This document shows, in pieces, positions 17,890-26,364 of a stretch of DNA of 54,502 bases. Numbering within the stretch: position 1 is the first letter of the stretch; each line of letters begins with the position of its first letter. Origin of the DNA: Candidatus Neomarinimicrobiota bacterium. Its GTDB lineage: Bacteria; Fidelibacterota; UBA8477; JABMPR01. The translations under genes and the position numbers were made by a program. A model generated the notes under the pieces. That model worked only from the letters and a program-made list of their open reading frames with translations. It was not told the DNA's origin and ran no database searches. Where the stretch lies: positions 1-54,502 of the forward strand of contig JADHUM010000021.1 in assembly GCA_016784545.1 (NCBI GenBank). The letters run 5' to 3'.

Positions 17890-19497
17890 TTATGCAAATC
17901 TTATCCAAAGGGCAAGAATGGCAACGACTAACACTATTGATGCGACAATATTATTTCTATTCCACTTGGCGTCCTGAACATCCATTCTACGACTGAGATC
18001 AGTCTGCATCTCAGATGCAGTGGCCATGGTGAGACCTGATATCTGACGTTTGTTCGGTGCTTCAGTAAACAAGCTCACCGTCACGACCACACCAACGGAT
18101 ACCAGGAACAGGAATATGGCAAAGTGTAAAAAATTCATTGTGGCGAACCAATCAAAGCTCCCCAGAGAAGTGCCGGATTTAACCATAATTTCGAGAATAA
18201 AGCGCAAGGCTCCCAAAACAGCACCAACTCCCAAAGCGGATATGGCACCTTGTGAATTAGCGCGACTCCAGAAGATGCCCAGTATAAATACTGCAGCAAT
18301 GGGTGGACTGATATAGGCCTGGACACTTTGCAGATAAACAAATAACTGACCACTCAACATGGTAATGAGTGGAACTGACAGAACACCTAGTACAACCATC
18401 ACTGTGGTGGCCAATCGACCCACCAGGACCAGCTCTACTTCAGAGGAGTCAGGTCTAAAATTTTTATAAAAATCAATGGTGAATAAAGTTGAGGTACTAT
18501 TAAAGACACTGGCCAGTGATGACATCAAGGCTGCCAGCAAACTGGCAATGACAATACCCTTGACCCCTGAAGGCAGCAAATAACTGGTGACCAGAGTAGG
18601 ATAGGCCTCATCCCCTGTGGTGCCAAAAAGAGCAGCAGCAATCAGTCCAGGAAGTACCAGAATGAATACTGGTAAAATTTTAAGGAAGCCTGCAAGAATG
18701 GCTCCTGATCGTGCATGATTTATATTTTTTGCACTGAGGACTCGCTGGACAATGAATTGATCAGTACACCAATACCAGACTCCCAGAATAGGAGCCCCGA
18801 ATATGATTCCAGTCCATGGAAAATCCGGATGATCAAAGGCTTTAAACATCTCAAAGTATTCTGGTGGCAGTTTGGCTTGCAGGCCAGTAAAGCCACCTAC
18901 CTCGTTTAAGCCGAGTAATGTCAGGGCGATTGCTCCACCAATCAGGATAACAGCCTGAACCAGCTCGGTGTAGATGACAGCGCTTAATCCACCAGCTATG
19001 GTATAAATTCCAGTCACGATGATCAGCACGATGGCTGAGGTCATCATGTCCCAACCCAAAATTTTGTTTAACAACAATCCACCAGCAAACAGGGTCACTG
19101 AGATTTTGGTAATGACATAGGCAATTATGGAAACAGAAGTAAGATACATGCGACTGGCCTTGCCATAACGTCTTTCCAGGAACTCAGGCATGGTAAAAAC
19201 ACCTGATTTCAAATAGAACGGGACAAAAATCCATCCCAGAAACAGGACCATAAAAGCGGCCAGCCACTCAAAATGCCCAACAGCCAATCCACTGCTTGAA
19301 CCGGTTCCAGCTAAACCAATAAAATGTTCACTTGATATGTTCGAAGCGAAAAGGGAAGCACCAATGGCAATCCAGCCGACATTTCTTCCAGCGAGGAAAT
19401 ATTCCGTGCTATCATTCGTTCTTCGGGAAAAATATATCCCTATTCCAATAACCAGGAGGAAGTACAGAATGATGACAGCGAAATCAAGTCCGCTCAT
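17890..19497 (-). CDS. SSS-family sodium/sugar symporter (SGLT-like)
   Basis: An inner-membrane sodium:solute symporter of 535 residues with about 14 transmembrane helices. The early block 'SRRTNDSTEYFLAGRNVGWI' followed by 'ASLFASNISSEHFIGLAG' is characteristic of the SGLT branch (sodium/glucose or galactose cotransport). 'GVWYWCTDQFIVQRVLSAK' matches the conserved TM6-7 region. The start at 19497 (MSGLDFAV) is preferred to a possible upstream one because AGG precedes it and the N-terminus then fits the family. This is the first gene of the long minus-strand operon; the glycan-binding-protein gene begins 35 bp after its stop. Glucose released by the locus enzymes is the likely cargo, by context. 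Confidence 0.88.
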   Translation of the reverse strand: MSGLDFAVIILYFLLVIGIGIYFSRRTNDSTEYFLAGRNVGWIAIGASLFASNISSEHFIGLAGTGSSSGLAVGHFEWLAAFMVLFLGWIFVPFYLKSGVFTMPEFLERRYGKASRMYLTSVSIIAYVITKISVTLFAGGLLLNKILGWDMMTSAIVLIIVTGIYTIAGGLSAVIYTELVQAVILIGGAIALTLLGLNEVGGFTGLQAKLPPEYFEMFKAFDHPDFPWTGIIFGAPILGVWYWCTDQFIVQRVLSAKNINHARSGAILAGFLKILPVFILVLPGLIAAALFGTTGDEAYPTLVTSYLLPSGVKGIVIASLLAALMSSLASVFNSTSTLFTIDFYKNFRPDSSEVELVLVGRLATTVMVVLGVLSVPLITMLSGQLFVYLQSVQAYISPPIAAVFILGIFWSRANSQGAISALGVGAVLGALRFILEIMVKSGTSLGSFDWFATMNFLHFAIFLFLVSVGVVVTVSLFTEAPNKRQISGLTMATASEMQTDLSRRMDVQDAKWNRNNIVASIVLVVAILALWIRFA

Positions 19498-19813
19498 GCA
19501 TGACCTGTAGAACATTTGATAATTTGATCAATAATTTTCATTACTTACTTATTTATTAGTCAAATACTAGACCAGTCATGCCGATTCCTTCCCATCCCAG
19601 CTAGCCAGACCTGAAAATTGAAAAAAATGAAGGGCTCTTATTTGATGTGAAGTTGTTTGTATAACAGGGGTTTACAAATGAATCTCCAGTTATTAAAAAC
19701 GAAAATATTAACTGAAATAATTATGGTGAGGGAGTGAGGTATCCTTATTCGGCGTGGATTTTGGTTATTATAGGAATAATAATGTTATTATAATGATAAT
19801 ACTGGGGAAGGTT
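19498..19813. promoter_or_regulatory. Intergenic region upstream of the symporter operon
   Basis: This 316-bp AT-rich stretch lies between the response-regulator stop and the symporter start and must carry the promoter of the left operon. On the minus strand, TTGACT (19563-19558) is spaced 18 bp from GAAAAT (19539-19534), a modest sigma70-like match about 30 nt before the ATG. A direct repeat AATAAATAAGTAAGTAA fills the spacer and an 8-bp palindrome TTGATCAA lies downstream at about 19524-19531. No sigma54 -24/-12 match was found here. Nothing else was recognised. Confidence 0.35.
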
Positions 19814-21259
19814 TTATTTCAAGCCGAGTTCTTTGCACATCCGGTGAAAATTTGGGGGCGCTAATCCGAGCTTACCCGCTGCCTCTGTATCGGTGCGACT
19901 GTGCAAACGGACAAACTCAAAATACTGTTTCCTGAAATTTTGTTCAACATCCTTGAGAGGCATGATATTCTCTATTGAAAAGACTGGATTTGCCAATCCA
20001 ACTACCGAATCCTGTGCCTGAACATCCATGGCAAGTTCAACGACCTCCCGGGTGATGGTATCACTGCTTAAGATCACAAGTCTCTGGGTCACATTTTTCA
20101 GCTGACGAACATTTCCTGGCCAATGAAATTGTTCAAGTAAACTCCAGGCATCATCGGTAATAGTTGGCAGAACAATGCTTAAGTCCGTGCAATGGTGACC
20201 CACAAAATAATCCACAAGCGTGCGAACATCTTCTTTGCGCTCTTTTAGTGAAGGTGCCTGAATATTGAGGATGTTCAAACGATAATAAAGATCTTCACGA
20301 AATAGATTCTTCTTCATCAGATCCTTAAGATTTTTATTGGTGGCTGCAATCACTCGCACATCAACATTATGACTCTTTTTCCTACCAATTTTATCCATCT
20401 CTCCTGTTTCGAGGACGCGCAATAATTTGGCCTGGGCCAGATAGGGTAACTCAGAAATTTCATCCAGAAATATGGTTCCATTGTTGGCCTGCTCAAATAA
20501 GCCTAATTTATCTTCTTTGGCTCCAGTAAAGGCTCCTTTTATAAATCCAAAGAGCTCACTTTCAATAAGTTCATCTGGTATGGCAGCACAGTTTACCGTG
20601 ACAAAATTTTCATAGCGGCGACTGCTCTGATAATGGATGTTTCTTGCTATCAACTCCTTTCCGGTCCCTGACTCACCAATGACCAGTACATTGGCGTGGG
20701 TCGCAGCATACTTGGCAATGCGTTCTCTCACGGCTAGAATACTTTCGGATTCTCCAAGCATGGGCCGTTCCTGGACTATTCTGGCAATTTTTTTATCCAG
20801 ACGACTCTGGGATTGCATGCGCTCATTCTCAAGCTGCTTTTTCTCAGCCGCATTCATGATGGTCAGGATGAAGTCAGTAGGCTGATAGATAAAATCCTCA
20901 ATATCGGAAGGATATTTAGTTCCGAACCAGTAGGCACCACTTTCAATCAATTGATTGGCAAAATGCAAGTCAGTCTGGTTGATGGTCATCTTGGTGATGA
21001 CAATAATCTGAATGCTTGGATCGACCTTTTTCAGTCGTTTGATGAGTCTTTCACCATACAAACCGCCTGATATCTGATAATCCAGAATAGCAACATCATA
21101 GGGTCCCTTTTGTTCAAGGGTCTGGATAGCATCTTCACCTGTTGAAACAATATCTTGAATACAAATTCTTTCCCGATGTGGGGCGATGGTGTTTTTTATT
21201 CGGCGAACATCAAACTCTTCATCTTCAATTAAGAGCACTTTTATTTGATCATGTTCCAT
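19814..21259 (-). CDS. NtrC-family sigma54-dependent response regulator
   Basis: A 481-residue transcription activator. The receiver domain (about 1-125) has the acid pocket Glu12/Asp13, phospho-acceptor Asp60 ('YDVAILDYQ') and Lys115. The AAA+ domain (about 165-395) has Walker A 'GESGTGKE' at 195-202, the sigma54-contact loop 'GAFTGA' at 242-247 and Walker B 'GTIFLDE' at 261-267. A Fis-type helix-turn-helix ends the protein ('TEAAGKLGLAPPNFHRMCKELG'). It should activate sigma54 promoters when phosphorylated by the kinase encoded 3 bp upstream. A plausible sigma54 promoter lies ahead of the GH3-CotH pair in this window. Target assignment is inference; the family call is secure. Confidence 0.95.
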   Translation of the reverse strand: MEHDQIKVLLIEDEEFDVRRIKNTIAPHRERICIQDIVSTGEDAIQTLEQKGPYDVAILDYQISGGLYGERLIKRLKKVDPSIQIIVITKMTINQTDLHFANQLIESGAYWFGTKYPSDIEDFIYQPTDFILTIMNAAEKKQLENERMQSQSRLDKKIARIVQERPMLGESESILAVRERIAKYAATHANVLVIGESGTGKELIARNIHYQSSRRYENFVTVNCAAIPDELIESELFGFIKGAFTGAKEDKLGLFEQANNGTIFLDEISELPYLAQAKLLRVLETGEMDKIGRKKSHNVDVRVIAATNKNLKDLMKKNLFREDLYYRLNILNIQAPSLKERKEDVRTLVDYFVGHHCTDLSIVLPTITDDAWSLLEQFHWPGNVRQLKNVTQRLVILSSDTITREVVELAMDVQAQDSVVGLANPVFSIENIMPLKDVEQNFRKQYFEFVRLHSRTDTEAAGKLGLAPPNFHRMCKELGLK

Positions 21260-21262
21260 AAT

Positions 21263-22741
21263 TTATCCTACTGGGGCCTGCAGAGTAAAGCAGGCACCTC
21301 CCTCTTCTCTATTGCGCGCATCTATTACCCAATCACATCTACGACTAATTTCCCAGGCCAGATAACAGCCATATCCAGAATTCTGACTCCCATCTTTAGT
21401 ACTTATTGATTCCTTGAAAATAGCCTTTCGACCTGTTTCGTCAGCTGTTAGCAATTCTGGTGATAAACCTTTCCCATTATCGCATATATCGACAATAAGT
21501 TGGTTTAGATGACGGTCGAAACGGGTTTTAATTTCCAGGGTGAGATTATGATCTACATTGTGCTCAATGGCATTCTGGATCAGGGGCTCAATAATCTCCC
21601 AAACCACATACTCATTGACGTGCAAGATGGGTATATCATCAGCAAAATCAAGCTCTACGCTGACTGCATTGCTCTCGCTAACCTTATATACCCGCTGAAA
21701 TATGTTTTCCACAACAAACTGAATAACCTCATTAATATTGGTCTGAAATATTGGATTTCGAATGACATGAAGGGGTGGATCATAGGTTTTCATATCATAA
21801 ATGACCCGGGACACAAAGTTTGCATATTTGGTGACGCGATTTCGGGTTTCATCCAGGTTTTGATCCCGTAAACTCCTGAGATCTTCTTTGATAAACCCCA
21901 TCACTTTTTCTGCCTTGTGATGGGTGTGGTAAATACGTTTTGTAAACAGGGATTCTTTCTGGTGTTCCACTTGTTCCCGAAGTTGCTTTGACCGTTGATC
22001 AAACAGTTGATGCTGTACTTCATCCCGTTCTTGCGCTGTATAGGAGTATATGAAAAACATAGCCAGGAATCCCACAAGAATGAGACCTGTAAACAAGACG
22101 CCACTTTGATTGTAGGCCGATTCGATGAGGGATAGAAATCCTGCTACGTCAGGCGTTACACGCATATAAGCAGCGCCGGCAATCTCCCCCTTGTCATAAA
22201 AGGGTACCAGCACATGGAAGGTATTGTTGCCTTCCAGGGAACTGACTATTTGTTCATCAGTCAGCAAAGAGTGGAAATGCTCATGGTAGTACAGAATGGC
22301 ATTCTCAGCAGCAGGTTGATTCTCAATCATCAGGCTGGAATCTGGATCAAGATAGAGGTCATATATTTCCGCTCCTTCTCTCAGGGCAGCCACCTCCCCA
22401 CCCTGACTTACCAGGAGATAAACCTCATCAATATTCCTTTGGAGCATCTGCTGACTTAACAGCTTATCAAAAGATTGAATAGTGCTTTGTCTATTTTCTC
22501 CATTTATTGAATTACCAGTTCGACCATGCTCGATGAGAAGTTCAAGGGCAGTCGTGGTGAGATCAGCAACTCGTTCTGCCGAATCTCGTCGATAATATTC
22601 CATGGCCTGTTGGAAAATCTGATGCGTAGACTGACTGTTGATGAAGGAGAGGGCCGTCTGGAAAACAACAACCACGATAAACAACACGAGGATGTGTTGA
22701 ATCTCAAAATGATAGCTCTCAAATCTTTGCGGAAGTTTCAA
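21263..22741 (-). CDS. Membrane sensor histidine kinase
   Basis: A 492-residue sensor kinase. Transmembrane helix 1 (about 16-36) and helix 2 (about 212-234) bracket a periplasmic domain of about 175 residues. A coiled coil then leads to a helical dimerisation region containing 'HTHHKAEKVMGFI', and an HATPase_c domain follows: N box 'PLIQNAIEHN', G1 'DICDNGKGL', G2 'GYGCYLAWEI'. The usual phospho-acceptor His-Glu/Asp motif is not evident; one of the clustered His residues may serve. Its ATG overlaps the solute-binding-protein stop by 4 bp (ATGA) and the response regulator follows after 3 bp, so the three proteins are made together. It likely reads ligand occupancy of that binding protein. Confidence 0.88.
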   Translation of the reverse strand: MKLPQRFESYHFEIQHILVLFIVVVVFQTALSFINSQSTHQIFQQAMEYYRRDSAERVADLTTTALELLIEHGRTGNSINGENRQSTIQSFDKLLSQQMLQRNIDEVYLLVSQGGEVAALREGAEIYDLYLDPDSSLMIENQPAAENAILYYHEHFHSLLTDEQIVSSLEGNNTFHVLVPFYDKGEIAGAAYMRVTPDVAGFLSLIESAYNQSGVLFTGLILVGFLAMFFIYSYTAQERDEVQHQLFDQRSKQLREQVEHQKESLFTKRIYHTHHKAEKVMGFIKEDLRSLRDQNLDETRNRVTKYANFVSRVIYDMKTYDPPLHVIRNPIFQTNINEVIQFVVENIFQRVYKVSESNAVSVELDFADDIPILHVNEYVVWEIIEPLIQNAIEHNVDHNLTLEIKTRFDRHLNQLIVDICDNGKGLSPELLTADETGRKAIFKESISTKDGSQNSGYGCYLAWEISRRCDWVIDARNREEGGACFTLQAPVG

Positions 22742-24099
22742 AATGGGCTTCCTCTTTCCAGAACCTCTTCGATTTCCTCTTGTGCTATTGTCAAACCAGC
22801 TTCAACACCGATTTCTCCAGACAATATTTGGTGCAGCCTGGTTGAGAGAATATCAGAAATGAGTGTATACTGATCAAGCATAGGTCGATGAAGACCTTTC
22901 TGCATCATTTTCTGAATGAGTTGCAATCTTTCCTGGCGAGGTCCCGATTCGAGTCGGCTATAAAACTCCCGCTGTATAGGGAGCAGACCTTCACTTTCAT
23001 AGAAAATTTCCTGGCCCTCCTTTGATGCCGCAAATTTCATGAATTCGATTGAGGCATCCTTGACAGGTGAATGTTTGGAGAGCATCATATTCCAACCACC
23101 AAAGACGGGTGTGGATTTTCCTCCCTGGAAATGAGGGACAGGTGCTATCTCCAGTTTTTTGAATAATTCTGGATCAAAACGTTGATAGCCCTCATTGTTG
23201 ACTGTAGGCCATCCTCTTACAAAGGGAATGTCATTTGCCAGAGCGAAACGAATACAATCGTCTTCAGTCATTGCCAGGGCTTCATGAGGGGCGAAGTTGG
23301 TTCTGAACATCTCTCGCATAAATCGAGTACGCTCAACGACCACAGAATCTCTCAGATCCAGGAGTTTGCCAGTCATTTCATTCTGCAAGGACAATCCCAG
23401 AATTTCATTAAAATTGCAGATTAATCCTTCATAGGCTACTGCCTGGGGGACGAACATGGGTTTCCCTGGAAAATATAGAGCCCTCAGTTCCAGCATCTCT
23501 TCCCAGGAAATGGAATGCCTGATACGCTCTACGATTTCTGCTCCATCTGGCAGGGCCAGTATCAAATCCTTTCGGTAGTATAAAGCTCCAATATCTGTGT
23601 AAAGAGGAATGGCGTATAAAATGTCATTTACATAGCAGGTTTTAAGCGGTTGAGGCACCAGCTTTTTTAGGAGCTGTGGTGCAAAGTATGGGGCAAGTGG
23701 TTCGGCCCATTTGGTAAATCGAGGAACCCAGATCAGATCGACTGAAAAGACATCAATCCTACTGCTTCGGCTGCGTAAGTTCCTGGCTATCAGTTCTTTT
23801 CTCTGATTGGTGTTAAATTTTGAAAAGGGCAAATCAATTGCGATTACTTCAATCTCGCCTTCGTGCAATTCATTAAACTGTCTAATAATTTCGGCGTGAC
23901 CGACACCAATGTTATCAGCGAAATAAACTCTCTCAATTCCGTCAGTATTTAAGGGGTTTGTTCCCAGTGGAAATGAAGAAATCAAAAATGATATAAGGAA
24001 GATCAAAGCTCCGATGGAAAACAAAAAAGGTAAACTGGTCGATAAGGTCTTTAGCCTTGGCCTTTTTTGGTGATCTTCTTGTTCTTGAAAGTTGTCCAT
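22738..24099 (-). CDS. Membrane-anchored extracellular solute-binding protein, family 1 (sensor-linked)
   Basis: A 453-residue periplasmic sugar-binding protein of the ABC 'family 1' type (MalE-like). Fold signatures include 'IIRQFNELHEGEIEVIAIDL', 'SRIDVFSVDLIWVPRF', 'DILYAIPLYTDIGALYYRKDL' and 'GGWNMMLSKHSPVKDASIEF'. Instead of a cleavable leader it has about 20 charged N-terminal residues followed by one hydrophobic helix (about 22-42) with no lipobox, so it is probably tethered to the inner membrane. No ABC permease or ATPase gene is nearby. The histidine kinase overlaps it by 4 bp, which argues that it serves as the ligand receptor of that two-component system. The ligand is unknown; a gluco-oligosaccharide would suit the locus. 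Confidence 0.85.
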   Translation of the reverse strand: MDNFQEQEDHQKRPRLKTLSTSLPFLFSIGALIFLISFLISSFPLGTNPLNTDGIERVYFADNIGVGHAEIIRQFNELHEGEIEVIAIDLPFSKFNTNQRKELIARNLRSRSSRIDVFSVDLIWVPRFTKWAEPLAPYFAPQLLKKLVPQPLKTCYVNDILYAIPLYTDIGALYYRKDLILALPDGAEIVERIRHSISWEEMLELRALYFPGKPMFVPQAVAYEGLICNFNEILGLSLQNEMTGKLLDLRDSVVVERTRFMREMFRTNFAPHEALAMTEDDCIRFALANDIPFVRGWPTVNNEGYQRFDPELFKKLEIAPVPHFQGGKSTPVFGGWNMMLSKHSPVKDASIEFMKFAASKEGQEIFYESEGLLPIQREFYSRLESGPRQERLQLIQKMMQKGLHRPMLDQYTLISDILSTRLHQILSGEIGVEAGLTIAQEEIEEVLERGSPF

Positions 24100-24226
24100 T
24101 TTATTGAAATGATAATAATTGGCGTATCAAAACAATACAAGTCCTAAGTATGTCTTATCAGAGAATCTATTGGTTCAACGCACCGTTAAATTAATCTACC
24201 AAACATTTTCCCAACCATACATCACG

Positions 24227-24267
24227 AAAAGCTTGAAACCTGTGTTCAGTCTGTCACACAAGCTTTT
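24227..24267. promoter_or_regulatory. Inverted repeat, candidate activator-binding site
   Basis: Perfect 9-bp arms AAAAGCTTG and CAAGCTTTT flank 23 bp, within which TGTG and CACA also pair. The centre is about 160 bp upstream of the sigma54-like promoter, a typical distance for an NtrC-type upstream activating sequence. Binding by the neighbouring regulator is inference. Confidence 0.4.
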
Positions 24268-24403
24268 GATCTTATCGCCATATTTACAATTACTTAAGCA
24301 AGGAAGTATGGATTAGAAAGGGTTTGCCGAATCCTTCCCTTCAATTGAGATCTAAAATCAAAAACTTATTCCAGGGCCAATGATTGAGATATTATTCAAT
24401 TCA

Positions 24404-24418
24404 TGGCACTCATATTGA
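24404..24418 (+). promoter_or_regulatory. Candidate sigma54 (-24/-12) promoter
   Basis: TGGCAC, five bases, then TTGA: one mismatch from the TGGCAC-N5-TTGC consensus, with exact spacing. It would start transcription near 24430, about 45 nt before the GH3 ATG. A sigma54-type activator gene lies on the other side of this intergenic region. Confidence 0.5.
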
Positions 24419-24475
24419 ACATCCCCAATGGTAATAGTTGGGGGGGTTCCTTTTATCTATTTTCCAGGAGTTTAG

Positions 24476-26323
24476 ATGCAAAATATTTTAGCTTCACATA
24501 AATTTCTTTTTACGCTCATGTTAGGGTTGCTCTTAAGCAGCTGCAACACGACTGAACCTGTGGTAAGACAAGAATCAGTCCATGGTAAAAGTGTTGAAAC
24601 CATTGTTGAAATGATGACGCTCTCTGAAAAAGTTGGGCAAATGACACAGGCGGGCAGGAAATATCTCGTTAAGGAAGAAGATATTAAGGATTACTTTTTG
24701 GGATCTCTTCTCAGTGGAGGTGGCTCTGCCCCTGAAAATAATGAGCCAAACTCCTGGGCAGATATGCTTGATGGATATCAGGGATATGCTGCCGAAACCC
24801 GTCTGGGAATACCCCTCCTGTATGGGATAGATGCCATTCATGGCCATAATAATGTGGTGGGTGCAACCATCTTCCCCCATAACATTGGCCTGGGGGCTAC
24901 TGGAAATGCTGTCCTCGTGGAAGAAATTGCCAGAATTACAGCCAGAGAGGTGCGTGCTACGGGAATTAATTGGACCTTTGACCCTTGTGTCGCTAACTCT
25001 AGAGATGAACGTTGGGGCCGCGCTTACGAATCATACGGGGAAGATCCTGCTCTCATATCAGCCTTGGGTCGCGCTCAGGTTGAGGGGTATCAAGGAACCT
25101 CATTGAATTCCCCTGAAGCCATTGCGGCATGCACAAAACATTATATCGGTGATGGCGCTCCTGCCTGGGGTACCGGTTCTGGCGGCAACATTGACCAGGG
25201 GAATGCCCAGATTTCCGAAGCCGAATTGCGGGCACTCCATCTCCCTCCCTATCAGGCGGCAATTCAAGCTGGAACTGCCACCATCATGGCATCCTACAAT
25301 AGTTGGAATGGCCAAAAGCTCCATGGACACAAATACCTCATGACCGATCTACTCAAAGGTGAATTGGGGTTTGAGGGATTCATCGTTTCTGATTGGGCTG
25401 CCATCGATCAACTCCCTGGTAATTATAAAAGTGATATCATCGAGTCAATCAATGCCGGTGTTGATATGGTCATGGTGCCAGGGAATACTGCTGGTAGCGG
25501 ATCCAGTTACAGAGAATTCATCAAAAAGTTGAAACAAGCTGTGAATGAAGGCTCAATTGAGATGTCACGGATTGATGATGCTGTCACCCGTATCCTGAAT
25601 GTGAAAAAAAGCATGGGACTGTTGGATGCGCTCTATTCCAATGACCGTAGTTTAATACCGTCAATTGGTTCTCCAGACCACCGGTCCGTCGCACGTCAGG
25701 CGGTGCGGGAATCCATGGTATTGCTGAAAAACGAAAATGTTCTCCCCCTTTCCAGGGACTTGTCCACCATCGTTGTGGCCGGGCGAGGTGCAGACAATGT
25801 GGGCATGCAGTGTGGTGGATGGAGTATCGCCTGGCAAGGTGGCATGGGTGATATCACACCTGGAACAACGATGTTGGAAGGGATAGAAGCAACCGTATCA
25901 GCTGCTACCCAGGTCATTCACTCCCCTGATGGGGTGGCCGCATCCAGTGGTGATGCAGTCATCGTCGTGGTTGGGGAAGCACCTTACGCCGAGGGTCAGG
26001 GAGACCGGGATGATCTCTCTTTGTCGAATGAGGATATATCAGTCTTGAATCGAGTGAAGGCCAGTGGCAAACCCATGGTGGTGGTCCTCCTCTCTGGTCG
26101 GCCAATGATTGTCACCGATATAGTCGAAAACTCGGACGCTTTTTTGGCTGCCTGGCTCCCCGGCACAGAAGGGAACGGCATTACCGATGTGATTTTTGGG
26201 GACTACAATCCCACTGGGAAACTTTCAGTGACCTGGCCCACTGACATGGGTCAAATTCCAATTAACGTTGGTGATAGCAACTACTCCCCGCTCTTTCCAG
26301 TTGGATTTGGATTGAGTTATTAA
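24476..26323 (+). CDS. GH3 exo-beta-glucanase/beta-glucosidase lipoprotein
   Basis: A 615-residue GH3 enzyme anchored by a lipobox ('LLSSC', Cys23). The (beta/alpha)8 domain carries 'KHYIGDG' and the nucleophile Asp306 in 'GFIVSDWAAI'. The second alpha/beta domain has 'MQCGGWSIAWQGG' and the acid/base Glu506 in 'GEAPYAEGQGD'. These resemble barley exo-1,3/1,4-beta-glucanase ExoI and the marine ExoP group, which release glucose from the non-reducing end of beta-glucans. The C-terminal FnIII domain of many GH3 enzymes is absent. The ATG is preceded by AGGAG, and the CotH-protein gene starts 42 bp after the stop. Expected location is the periplasm or a membrane face, where it would supply glucose to the symporter. 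A cytoplasmic paralogue lies at 48441-50282. Confidence 0.9.
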   Translation: MQNILASHKFLFTLMLGLLLSSCNTTEPVVRQESVHGKSVETIVEMMTLSEKVGQMTQAGRKYLVKEEDIKDYFLGSLLSGGGSAPENNEPNSWADMLDGYQGYAAETRLGIPLLYGIDAIHGHNNVVGATIFPHNIGLGATGNAVLVEEIARITAREVRATGINWTFDPCVANSRDERWGRAYESYGEDPALISALGRAQVEGYQGTSLNSPEAIAACTKHYIGDGAPAWGTGSGGNIDQGNAQISEAELRALHLPPYQAAIQAGTATIMASYNSWNGQKLHGHKYLMTDLLKGELGFEGFIVSDWAAIDQLPGNYKSDIIESINAGVDMVMVPGNTAGSGSSYREFIKKLKQAVNEGSIEMSRIDDAVTRILNVKKSMGLLDALYSNDRSLIPSIGSPDHRSVARQAVRESMVLLKNENVLPLSRDLSTIVVAGRGADNVGMQCGGWSIAWQGGMGDITPGTTMLEGIEATVSAATQVIHSPDGVAASSGDAVIVVVGEAPYAEGQGDRDDLSLSNEDISVLNRVKASGKPMVVVLLSGRPMIVTDIVENSDAFLAAWLPGTEGNGITDVIFGDYNPTGKLSVTWPTDMGQIPINVGDSNYSPLFPVGFGLSY

Positions 26324-26364
26324 GCATTGCGCTTTTAAAACGAAGGAATTAAGCTGAAGCTGAT

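Larger units (their letters stand above)
24100..24475. other. Divergent intergenic region between sensor operon and GH3-CotH genes
   Basis: This 376-bp region holds the promoters of both divergent units. It contains the dyad at 24227-24267 and the sigma54-like promoter at 24404-24418, listed separately. A second imperfect dyad (GGATT/AATCC with a GGAAG/CTTCC flank) lies at about 24302-24339, and CCCCAA/TTGGGG at 24423-24443 could form a 6-bp hairpin. A 65-residue open frame at 24119-24316 has no ribosome site or recognisable motif and is not called a gene. No confident promoter was found for the minus-strand sensor operon. Confidence 0.4.

Noticed and set aside
19570-19610. Possible sigma54 promoter for the left operon (GGCATGACTGG and TGGCTAGCTGG on the minus strand)
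   Set aside because: Neither has the -12 GC element at the right spacing.
24119-24316. A 65-residue plus-strand open frame in the divergent intergenic region
   Set aside because: No ribosome site, no recognisable motif, and it overlaps the candidate regulatory dyad.
24423-24443. CCCCAA/TTGGGG hairpin in the GH3 leader
   Set aside because: Only six base pairs, and the predicted transcript start would fall inside it.
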